From Phoronis australis (Eukaryota; Phoronida; Phoronidae): 62,000 nt of DNA. The position numbers were made by a program, and so were the translations under genes. This document shows, in pieces, positions 1-10,200 of the stretch (position 1 is the first letter of the stretch; the number at the start of each line of letters is the position of its first letter). Below the pieces are notes generated by a model, which saw nothing but the letters and a program-made list of their open reading frames with translations, was not told the origin of the DNA and made no database searches. The DNA is taken from contig NMRA01000013.1 in assembly GCA_002633005.1 (NCBI GenBank), positions 1,206,618 to 1,268,617 of the forward strand, in the 5' to 3' direction.

Positions 1-462
1 CGGTTTCACTTACCTAGGACATGGGATAGGGCGCTGAAGAGAATCCCGCGTAAACTGTACTACAGATCACATGACAAGTCACGTTACAACTCAGTGGCCT
101 GATGAAGTCCTCGAGAGGAGGACGCAACGTAGCCATAAATCTCCACGTACCGTAAGTCCAGTAATAGATTTATTGATTCTTATACTAGAATATTGAATTG
201 CTTACTGTTTTCGTGGATGTTGTAATTACAAAAAAGATGCTGTTTTTGCTTTTGTCGTCACTTGTGTTAGCGTTCCTAATATCAGAGTCTGTTAGAGGTC
301 TCTGTATTATTGTAGAGTATGCTTATAGAGTGTTTTCATACGATGTCATCAATTAGGTCATCCGCCATGTTGGAGGACAAACATTTCAATATGGTTGTAG
401 TATCGTGAAGCAAAGACACATTATTTCTTTGCTGAATGCCCGGCAGAATTTACTCAGCATAA
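1..462. other. No gene seen; left edge of window
   Basis: AT-rich DNA with no open frame that resembles a protein. No clear repeat partner was found elsewhere in the window. It may be the left part of the element that carries the THAP-like remnant just downstream. Confidence 0.4.
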
Positions 463-600
463 TTGTGCAGTAGTTGGCTGCTCGAGAAGGAGTGATGAAG
501 ATGTTATGTCGTTGTATCGTCTTTTAGAAATTATTGAAGGTGAAAAGACCAAATAGTTGTCTCTAAATAAGACAGTCGAACAAATTTGTTTCGTTACGAA
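463..600 (+). pseudogene. Degenerate THAP-like zinc-finger remnant
   Basis: The plus strand reads a CAVVGCSRRSDED-type start followed by SLYRLLEIIEGEKTK, then a stop codon, then LSLNKTVEQICF. The C-x4-C start, the following basic/acidic turn and an 'IIxxxGEKT' segment match the beginning of THAP-type DNA-binding domains found in many transposase-derived animal proteins. The in-frame stop and the absence of the later histidine and AVPTIF-like parts show that it is broken. It is probably a relic of a P-element-like or other THAP-bearing transposon. The family assignment comes from motif memory and is moderate. Confidence 0.4.
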
Positions 601-1904
601 GAAATTCTTCTATATCATCGCAAAGATAACACGTCCCACACCTCAAAAATTTAAAAATATCAAAATCGGATTAAGCTGTATAAAGTTATTATAACTTTTT
701 ATGCCCAATTTTGAGCCACTTTTTTGATCGGGTTGGCCTGCTTGGACGACAGCGACATAAGTAACGAGTTTAAATTTTATTATAAATTATTTTCACTGAT
801 ATTTTACAAAGAAATTTAGTGAGACATATCTTTACCACCTATTCTGTACGATTCAACATTTTTCACCAGAATATTGTCACGCATATGGTATTCATTGAGT
901 GATAACGAGCTCACAATTCCGGCAGCGACAGCATGGCTACTTTTGCTGAACTTGAAAAACATGTTCATCCGGGTACTTCAATTGTGAAGATATAACTATG
1001 ATACACTTTGATAAACGCTGTTATAAAAAGCAACGATGTGCAACTTCAGGTTTTGTGCAAAAAAATATAAGGAACACACGTATTTCAATAATTTCACTTT
1101 GAAATGCAGTTGAAAGTAGAGATTTCAAAAGCGTCAAACTTTGTCTTTTGCTCCCACAACTCTGTAGTTACATTTGCATAACGATTGGTGTGATCCCTTA
1201 GTCTGTGTCTCCTTTAAATTGAGTTCATTTTCCCAAGGGTTACTGCTCGCTAACAGTGCCTTCATGTGGCTACTCCAGTGGACCTCTGCGTCAGTCACCA
1301 GTTTTCTAGGATCCAGCTTTGCTGCTTCAGATGCCCTATGTTTTCGGTTTTCTAGGTTTGTCCAGGTTGGGTGAGAACAGACATGGCAGGACCCAATGCC
1401 AAACTGACACCAGATGAAGGTACGGTACGGACTCATTAAACTCATAAGTGTACAATTACTGCCACTTGCACGACTGTACAAAACGTACCCCTTTTGACCA
1501 CCATCCCCTAGTTCAAAATACGTGAAATTTTTTGGTAAGCCATTGATAACGTAAACTAAGGCAATTGGTCTCAAGTGACNGCATTTAGAAAGCGAAGTAA
1601 ATCTGAAAATTAAACGCTTTTGATAGTTTTGGTCTGACTATTTTCATTACGGCAACTTTGTCTTTACCTAAAACCTCTGTTTATGCCAGCTGAGTTCGTT
1701 AAGAAGTTTGTTAAGAACTTTACAGGCGCAAACATAGTCTGAATGAAATAAGTATCACACGCTGAATTAGGGCTACATGTAGTTAATGATCTTGATAATG
1801 AATAAATTCAATGTAAACTCAATATTTGTGATTTCATTCTCAGGGGCTCTGTATTACACGGCCATTCACGTACAAATGAACCATAACTTACTCGAGCAAA
1901 TACT
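601..1904. other. Intergenic, no supported gene
   Basis: AT-rich sequence with short ORFs on both strands (for example 1134-1574 minus) that show no recognisable motif. One ambiguous base lies at 1580. No terminal repeats were recognised. Confidence 0.3.
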
Positions 1905-2076
1905 AATAGACACTTAACATGAGTCCTAAACAAAGTAGAAAAGGAAAATTTTAAAAAAAAATATTTCGAGTAAAAAGTAGGAGCCGGGATCTAATCTTTG
2001 TGCTCGAAAATGAACTCGAACTTATTTTTAACATTTTCCCGTCTACTTTTGCTCAAACCTATGGTAAGTGTCTATT
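1905..2076. repeat. Imperfect palindromic element (MITE-like), 172 bp
   Basis: The left arm starts AATAGACACTTA and is mirrored by TAAGTGTCTATT at the right end. The arms pair imperfectly over about 70 bases each, through an A-rich stretch and a TTCGAGT motif. The whole unit could fold into one long hairpin. The structure fits a small foldback or MITE element; no coding capacity. Confidence 0.6.
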
Positions 2077-2132
2077 GTGTCTATTATTCTGTGCTCGGTT
2101 ACATCAGGATTAACGCGGATGAGTTTTTATTC

Positions 2133-2275
2133 CAAGTTCGCACTTGATGACTCTGAAATTAGAGCTACAAACTCAAAGAAAAATTCGAGATTTCGAGTAA
2201 AATTTCGAGATTCCGAGTTCAAACTCGAACTCATAGCATACTGCATTAATGCTGGGCTCATCAAGTGCAAACTTG
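2133..2275. repeat. Second imperfect palindrome, 143 bp
   Basis: CAAGTTCGCACTTGATGA at 2133-2150 is mirrored by TCATCAAGTGCAAACTTG at 2258-2275. The interior repeats TTCGAGAT/TTCGAGT words. It lies directly after the 1905-2076 palindrome and both use TTCGAGT-rich sequence, so they may be parts of one older composite element. Confidence 0.5.
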
Positions 2276-2986
2276 AACTAAAACCTACTCCGAATCGTGT
2301 TCCAAGTCGTGAGCGCTTCAGATTTCAAAGGGTTGATACCCTCGGCATTCGACACGCGACGAGTCAATGGCAAAACTCGGTATTAATAACACAACCTGAT
2401 AACGCAAATATTTTGATTACAAGGAAATCATATAAAGAAGAGCGCCTTTTTAGTGCAGAAATAAAGAACCATCTGTCCTTCCCATTTCTTGCCCATCCAA
2501 CCCCTTTTGAGTGGTTGTTGCCATTTGATGGTGCGTCTTTCCCACACGGAGCTCTTTCTTTCTCATCCAAGGTCCATGCTTTCCATTTCATCATCAAGCT
2601 TGATACCGTGATCTCGGGCAACGTGCATGCGTACAGTGCTGTTGTGGCTCGAGACGAAGTTTTTATAGACAATGTTAATTCAGACGCCGAATCATATCAT
2701 CAGACGAAGTAAGAATTTTCGTAAGTTGCTGAAAAAATTACAAATGATAACTTAAAGACAAATGATTTCTTGGTGGTAGTGTTTCAACAATGTTCTGTTT
2801 TCTCTTGTATTATGATTTAAAGTGGTCAGTGCAAAGACCAAGCGATGTTGAAGGATTCGGTCGCAGATGTAATGTTGATGGTCATTCACTCTGTTGGCTT
2901 AATTTTAGTTAAAATCTCCGTGAAATAAAACAGACTGATCAAAACAAAGGCGCTCGAATTTCCTGATGACTCATAGCCATGTATGA

Positions 2987-5900
2987 GAAACATAAAGGTT
3001 GGACACTGAAACTTTGCCGAGCCGAAGCTCCCAACTTCAACTGTCCCAAATCCAAATAAAATCTGTGTGCATCTCCCTCAGACTGGTATTAGCGGGGAGG
3101 AAATATATGCAGATTTGCAAAAATTGGGCACTTTGTGACAAGTTTTTGAAGTTTGGTACAATGTTAGGTATAAGCAAAGGAAATTCAAAAAACACCGCAA
3201 ACAAAGTGTGCTAGCCCCCTGGTGGTCGCCACCCGCAAAATTCAATATGGCCGCCGCCGAAATTGGAAATTGGCGTATCTCAGTAATTATTATCACTAAA
3301 CCAAATTCTGATATCATATTTTCATTGCTTTTGGGGTGCGGAGTTCATTTCTGGTGTTAGTTTTATGTTTTGTGGCCAATTCCAATGCAAAATGATACTT
3401 TTAAGGCAAATGTCATTTACAAATAAGTCAAATTTATGTTTGCCCTCACAGAAGTTAGTTTGCTTAATTAATGTCGTATATCGACATGATTCGCAGCACA
3501 AAATCCTAAAATTACAATTTTTCAAAACCAGATTTACACAAAATAGGACTTTGTCTAGCTGACAATGACAGTACTTCTAGACTGATATATATAGAAACAT
3601 AGATAACAACTGAAGGAACACTGAGAATGGTCTACCAAATACTGCTTGCTGCTAGTTTGTATCACGAACTTATAAAGCAACCAGACATTGAGAAAGATGA
3701 CATTTCAAGAGTCATTGCTGGTGCATATAGCGGAAAGGGTGTCTCTCCTTTCGTTGATAGATGGTAGTTTGTTTTGCTAGCTTCGTTTGCGGCATTGCTG
3801 CATAACTGATGAGAGATAGTGCAAACGATTTCATTCTGGCGCTTAGGTTCCCTTGGGTCTTCTGCCATTTTCTCCTCAATAGAGTTCGAACTCTGAAGTA
3901 AGACATCTAGAAGAGTCAGAAGAGGTTTCGGAACTGGCCCACTGGAACAGTTTGAATTCAATGACCCATTGAGTGGCACTTGTAGTAGAATACCTTCACG
4001 ATGCAGGACACCAACTTCAGCAATCTTCTTAGTTTCGTCTTCCGTAACCTAGACATGTGCAGTCTCTGTCACAGCGGCGCTAACTTTGTTCTTACGAGAG
4101 ATGTAAATATCTCCACCCATTGAGTATTCAAACCAATCACACCTTAGCTTTTCTATAATATGTTCTTTGAATCTTTTGGGTGCACGTACACACCAATTCA
4201 ATCAGAGTCCAGCTGCTCCAGCCGACGATCATGAAGCTTTCTCAACTCAGCAAGCTTGAAAGTGCAATGGCTGAACTTCACCAACGCTACTAGCTGAGCG
4301 ATTACCAAAGGATCGTATTGCTGACTAACGTAAGTTTCCTTGGCATATGACGTTTGGGCTGTTCGAACATCGTTGTTCAGATTATAACATGATAAGTGAT
4401 AATGGACATCACCAGCCTTAGGGTCAATAGCAGTGTTTAAAAGTACAAGAGTCACCCAGTTCTTGGATTCTGTAGCCTAGCTGTTCAGGTGTTTGCTACA
4501 GTTTTGACTTCTCGCTCTGTATATTTGTTCATGGTCTTCATCTTGAAACTTTCCACCGCAGGCGGCACTGCATATTGGTGCGATCCACCGTTTTTTCGGA
4601 CTCGATTTCTTTTCACTATCAGAGATGTTCCTGGTCATTTTTTCCAATTCCCGCTGTATAATGTATGAGTGGAAGAGTCGGCGGCATCCGTTGTGGTATT
4701 TAGCTCCATTCTTTAGCAGTTTGTTTGCTATTCCTGAACCATCATTCAGGCTCAACAAGTTCACTCTCATTGGTAAAGGTACACCATTGTCGGCAAAACG
4801 TTTCAAATTGTTTTCAGGGTTGGTACGCACTGTATTGACCCTTCCTTTTAAATAGGCATCGTAATTTTGTGTGAGATTGTACTTGGCGAAGGCAACATAA
4901 TGACCAGTTGGTGACCTTTCTTTTAGAAATTTTGAAGGGACTGTCGTCACTTATGTTGAGGTATTGTTATCAACACAAATGGGCTGAGATATGTCTTAAA
5001 TAAGTTAAAATAGGTTAAAATAATTACTAATTACCTTTTCAGGCATTATATTCGGCCTGATTCCAAGCAACAAAAATAATATATGTAAGAGTGAAACTCC
5101 CCGGGACCAATTGTTTGACATTTTCTATCCGGTGACAAGCTTTTGATATTTTCAGTCCAGAGACAGTTTACGAAGACTTAAATAGCCTCAAAACATAAAA
5201 CTATCATCAGAAATGAACTCTTCACATCCAAAAATATTGAAAACATGGTTTTCAATATGCTCTAGTGATAATAATAGCTGAAATACGCCAACTTCCATTT
5301 TCGGCGGCGGCCATATTGGATTTTGTGCCTAGCGGCCACCAGGGGGTTAGCATAGTTTGTTTGCGGTGTTTTTTAGAAATGCTTTACCTATCCCTAACAT
5401 TTTACCAATTTTCAAAAACTTGTCAGAAAGTGCGCGATTTTTATGAATTCCCTCTCCGCTATATTGGACAAACCTACGAAGCCTTGTCTTTCCTTGATCC
5501 CATTAAGTCATTCATGTGAGTGATGAATTTGCAACGGAATTTTCAAAATAATCTAAGAACTCTGAATTCAAGGACCTAAAATAGTTAATATGGCGGATTC
5601 CAGTTGTGCTTTAACTTGCAGGTCAGTCGAAGATAAAATTTCGAATTTGAGCAAACAACCCCCATGTAAAAGTCAAGAAATTTATCCCCAATTTAGATGA
5701 TTAAGGGTAATGAAAAAACTTTCCACTTATGTGTAATGTGTTTCTTCTAATAGCTAATTTTATCACTTAACCTAGAATTCAATTGTAAGATCTTGACATT
5801 ATGCGCTACTCTTTGTTGAAGCACAACGAAAACTCGTTTTTTGGCAGAGATTTCCGATATTTGACTGCACGTTTAGTCGTGGTAAATGACCTATCGGCAA

Positions 5901-6317
5901 CTGCCGGATTTCGCAGTAGGCCAGCGTTAGTAGTCACTTCGGTTATATACAACTATGTCATCACCAGAGTTTAACTACATTCAACTTGATGCTAAATTAT
6001 GTGGAGGGCACTCAAATAACATTCGTAGGCGCGCGAAAACAGAGCTTCGAAATTGCTTCGGGAGCGTCCGCCAAAAACCCGGATGCTTGACGGTCGTCTG
6101 CCATGAACATCATACGTCACAAAATAAGGTCTTTGAATTTATGATTTTGGCGTTTTTAGACATTTTTGTCGTCAAATCACCACTTGAAGGCAATTTGAAG
6201 AGATCAAATGAAAGAAGGTATTCAAAGATTTGTTCGATACTAGTTTCGCGGAGTTCCATGCACATTTGAGTAGAAAATTCTGAGCAAACATAGTTGAGTG
6301 TCCAACCTTTATGTTTC
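2987..6317 (-). mobile_element. Putative 3.3-kb DNA transposon with terminal inverted repeats
   Basis: A 21-bp perfect inverted repeat (GAAACATAAAGGTTGGACACT at 2987-3007, complement at 6297-6317) bounds the element. Longer subterminal inverted repeats of about 300 bp, roughly three-quarters identical by eye, lie at about 3085-3390 and 5190-5480. They include a shared ...CAAACAAA...CCCCCTGGTGG...AATATGGCCGCCGCCGAAA block. Between them the minus strand holds broken coding sequence (3662-4950). The right flank has about 800 bp (5520-6296) with no left counterpart, so the element is asymmetric or carries a later insertion. No clean target-site duplication was found. Superfamily not assigned. Confidence 0.6.
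3662..4950 (-). pseudogene. Broken transposon-borne protein with KYHxxC-type motifs
   Basis: Minus-strand reading in pieces. The first (4950-4477, 157 codons) holds GAKYHNGCRRLFHSYIIQRE, then a CSAACGGKF zinc-like cluster. The second (4455-4198) holds KAGDVHYHLSCYNLNNDVRT and FKLAELRKLHDRRLEQL. A third, weaker piece runs 3979-3662. The order of a 'GAKxHxxC' motif, an 'AGDxxYHxxC' motif and an 'FKLxEL..LxxxRLxQL' motif is one I know from a widespread, poorly characterised class of metazoan repeat-encoded proteins. Stops separate the pieces, so no intact protein is made. Its position between inverted repeats makes it the probable cargo or transposition gene of the flanking element. Confidence 0.5.
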
Positions 6318-6473
6318 CTTAGTAGTGAGCGACGTCAGTTATGATCGAGGAACAGATAAACTCAAGTGCCTCTGGATCAAAACGTATTCCCAAATGATGC
6401 TGTTTCAAAATGATACTCTATCAAATGAGCGGAAGTGTGTGTAAAAATTTGGATGCATGTAACCAATAAACAA

Positions 6474-6545
6474 GGTTGGAAGTTCGTACATTGAAAGCGT
6501 AGAGATTAGTGTCATACATACGACACTAGAATTGCACATGAAATA
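6474..6545 (+). repeat. Dispersed repeat, copy 1 (partner at 9799-9868)
   Basis: The sequence beginning GGTTGGAAGT and ending ATTGCACATGAAATA recurs in the same orientation 3.3 kb downstream at 9799-9868, with scattered substitutions. Short and non-coding; probably a fragment of an interspersed element. Confidence 0.5.
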
Positions 6546-6668
6546 CATATATAGGTTATACAACGTACGAGGGCGAAGCCCGAGTTCAAATAGAGCTATC
6601 TAGCTGGTTAGGTTTATTGCGGGTTTATATTAAAGCCACTCTGTCGATATGTCTTCACGTTAGCACCT

Positions 6669-6894
6669 ATGACCAAAAAACCGTTTAGATGTAAAGTGAT
6701 CTTGTACTTCATCACGTTTGTTTTCTTCACAGCTTTGTCATCAGTCGTCATCCGCGGTAGTGGTAACCTGCAATGCCACAGGTACGTCACGAGTTATTTT
6801 GTCATTTCAAATCATTAGCCGATTCTAACCTTGCATCACACAGTCTTCCAGGACCAATCCAATCTCGCGTTCAATTCAAACTCCGTGGACTTCG
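6669..6894 (+). CDS. Candidate 5' exons upstream of the CH-domain gene
   Basis: Two putative exons precede the calponin-homology exons. One ends at 6781 before a strong donor (CACAG|GTACGT); it may begin at 6732 after a strong acceptor (TTTTCTTCACAG) or at ATG 6669. The second is 6852-6894, between CTTCCAG and G|GTAAAA. Two readings compete. From ATG 6773, the product starts MPQDQSNLAFNSNSVDF, which looks natural but leaves phase 1, and this does not fit the next exon. From ATG 6669, it starts MTKKPFRCKVILYFITF (a membrane-anchor-like segment) and leaves phase 0, which does fit. I cannot choose between them; an extra small exon may be missing. Confidence 0.35.
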
Positions 6895-6951
6895 GTAAAA
6901 GTGGTGGTTATCGGATGGGGCGGTGAACTTGGTATCGTCCAAGAGAGGGCT

Positions 6952-7119
6952 AAGTCCCCAATTATTTTGATCGAATGAAGGGCTCAGCTTTTATGTTATT
7001 AGAAAATGAAATTAGTCGAAAAAGAGCTCACAACAAATATAAAATGATAGGAAAAATAATACATTTGTGAGTAAAGAAAGAACCAAATACGCAAAAGATT
7101 CAGAGAACTCAGTTGAGTT
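6952..7119 (-). repeat. Partial copy of the 11.5-kb MITE
   Basis: About 170 bp, including AATTATTTTGAT, GAAAATGAAAT and GTGAGTAAAGAAAG...AAATACGCAAAAGATT, match 11747-11926 in the same orientation. It contains one arm and the interior of the element described at 11531-11938 but lacks the other arm. It lies in the putative intron between the candidate 5' exons and the first CH exon. Confidence 0.6.
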
Positions 7120-7206
7120 CCGGGCACAGATACATCATGTGTAAGATTTCCACATGTCGGCTTTTCTTGATTGTGGCAGCAGGTGTTACTAATTTGACTT
7201 GTTGTA

Positions 7207-10200
7207 GTGGAACATCAAGCTGGCTCGAGCGGTTCTGAAGTGGATAAACTCCACGCTAAAAGAACAGGCTGTAAGTATAACACCCTCACGTATTTAAGAC
7301 TTGTAGACAGAAATAAGATGCACGTGATTATTTTAGAAAATTGACTGAATCTCACTTGAGCACAAGTATAAAGTCTCTGAAATTATAGCGCACATAACTG
7401 CTAGTTACGGAGATGATTCCTATACCTTACCTTTAGACTGACATCCGATCAATGTTTCTTGGCTGAACCCTTTTCGGCAATTGTGAAGAGCTTCATTGTC
7501 GCATAATGTGTATAAAGGTCTGTATGACGTGCTTGCGTTTTACGTGTTGGCATTCAATGTATGGGTATGAAGCGTCAAGGGGTTCTTAAACGAGTACATT
7601 TCTACGCGATGAAATGTGCTTTTGCTTGATCTACGTACATTTAATCAGTTCATATAGTCCAATCACGCGCGTGCTTTCAATTTAATTGATTAAGAGCAGA
7701 ACGATGATGGTTTAAGAACTAAAAGTACGCATAGATTAAGCAAAAGCGCGCGTAAATTAAGCAAAAGAACACGTATATTAAACAAAAGTACACGTAGATT
7801 AAGCGAAAGTACGGGTAGATTAAGCACATTTCAACTCGTACTCGTTTAAGAATCCTTTGGCACTTCGTATATGGCCAGCGTTGACGTGTGTCGACGTGCA
7901 CATGTTTACAGGACGATGTGGCGATCGGAGTGTGTGTGTATGAGTACCATTGTCTCCTGGGATTCCCCTGGCGGTCTTGCTTCCTCAACGGCTGAAACTG
8001 GACGTAACATGCCGTGACAAGTGTAACTTAACTAGTCTGCCGCAACGACAATCCATCAGTTCTTCCCAAGCTTCGAAATCGTTTCCAATTTGAATAAGAA
8101 ACACGGTAAAATGTAACCAATACTCAGGGTTCGTTAGTTACAGTCTAGGTAGGATAGATTTTGAAACGGCAATTGGCCTCTACGTTACAGAACTAAGGTC
8201 CTGGGCTGAGTTGCATAAAGCTTCAAAAGATATCCGCTGGATAAGTTTGATTGTTGCATGATGTCATGTGCATTGTTCAACAATAACAACGTGACGCGTG
8301 ATAATGCGACGTCATTGTTGCTATACGGCGTATAACTTTTATGCAACTGGGCCCTGGTTTATATCTCCTTCGAGATCTCTTATTGCGCCACCTAACGGCA
8401 GGCTCTAACGTGCCAAGTGCGCAATACGGCAATCAGCGCTGGCGTTATGATTGCACATCGGGAGTGCACTGCGTCCGGTATTTATTTTGAACTACATTAC
8501 ACAAGATAGATAACTAAAGGGGCAATAAAACCTTACCATCTATCCAAAAAAGCACCTTGATTTAGCCCACATGTCATTACATACTCGTATTAGAAATGAT
8601 TTGGAAGCGTGGAAAGAACTGCTGAGACAACGCTCCCGGAGACAACTTGTTTCAGTCGCAAGGCCAGTAAGGCAGTCATAGTAATTAATTCCAGGAATCT
8701 TATTGCGACCAAATTCAATTCAAGCAAAGGCGAAGAATACGATGACCTTGCCTTGCAAGAGCAAATTCGCCTGAGAGGAAAATTGTTTTTGACACCAGAA
8801 TACCCATAAAATTTCACCGTGGAAATGCATTCTACTATGGTAACTACTAATATACATATCTTGTTTACCTTCCTGGTTTGTCAGAAATCCCATCAGAATA
8901 ATAAAACAGAAAAAACGCACATGTATAAACTTTACAATTTCTCCACAGAGATGTGCATAAGTCAAAATCTGACTTGACACGGACCTCTAGGGTTTTGACG
9001 TTCGTCTATCAATTCGCAGGTAGACCAAGACAACACGTCAACGGACTACTTTCAAGAGGTTTTGAAGAGTGGTATCCTCATATGCAGGTTTGTAACAGTC
9101 ATGTGCAATTATTGTTCACCATAGACCATATACAACAGATTCGCAATTCCCACATTTTTCATATGGAATTCCCAGAAGAGTCGCCACTTCCCGGTTAGCG
9201 GGCAGGCGAACTACTTGCCCGCAGTAAAACAGTGACTCACACCAGGCGCCGCTAGTGAACAATGACTACTCGGTGTTCGTTGCGCCTTACACATACGGTC
9301 GCCTATTTTGTTCATTGAGAGTTGGCGTTCCATGTACTAGAATATGCTGTTCACTGAAATGCTTTCAGACCCAGCTATAGGCAATACTCAGGTTTTAAAC
9401 ACAGCTGAAGGTCCACCGGAGGGCTTTTCACCACTTGGTGAAATGCATATAAACCAAAAGAATGGGAGAAAATTTCTTGTTCAGTGTGTTAGTACTTTAA
9501 GCAAACCAATTTCCTTTGACACGTTTAGAAAATGGCAAACGGCCTTATCGGTTATATTTGCCTCTCTTTACCTTTCTCTAACAAAAGAGAATCAAATCGT
9601 CTGCCATCTTCTACCCTAACTGTATGAAGACTATCGTCAAAAAGCTGTATATTTAGTATACAGCTTTGTACCAAGGCTAAGTTACTTCGCGCGACCAGTG
9701 GTAAGATGTGCGCGTAAATGCTATCTGACAGCGATTTGTTTTCCAATTGAGACTAAATGTTCTCTTTACTACTAGTCGGTAAACTAACACTTAACTAGGG
9801 TTGGAAGTACGCACATCGAAAGTGTAAATTAAAATCATACATATCACACCCGAATTGCACATCAAATAATAACCTGCACAAGTCGAAATTGCTCGCGTGA
9901 ACACATTTATCGGAAAATAAATAAATAAATATGGCGAATATAACTGCACAGAAATCAACTCTTTCGAAAGATCTTATTCACTTTAAGATTCGACTGTTTG
10001 CTATTTGCTTATTACTTCGTCATTTGCATTTTTGTTAACTTGTGAACTGAAGCATTCAGTTGGCTGATTGGCTGGCGTTCAGGTCACTACGTGGCGCCAT
10101 TGGGTCAAAAACTGAGATAACTCGATGGCAGATGATTTGATTCGTCATTTCTAGAGAAAAGTAAAACAGGCGAAATATAACTAGTAAGACCGTTTGCAGT

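Noticed and set aside
2068-2712. 214-codon plus frame
   Set aside because: Overlaps the palindromic elements, shows no recognisable motif, and its start part is made of repeat words.
7721-7826. Possible CRISPR-like array
   Set aside because: Units are contiguous 21-bp repeats without spacers, in an animal genome.
7719-7988. 89-codon minus frame with repeated CLIY motifs
   Set aside because: Produced by the 21-bp tandem array whose length is a multiple of three; not a protein.
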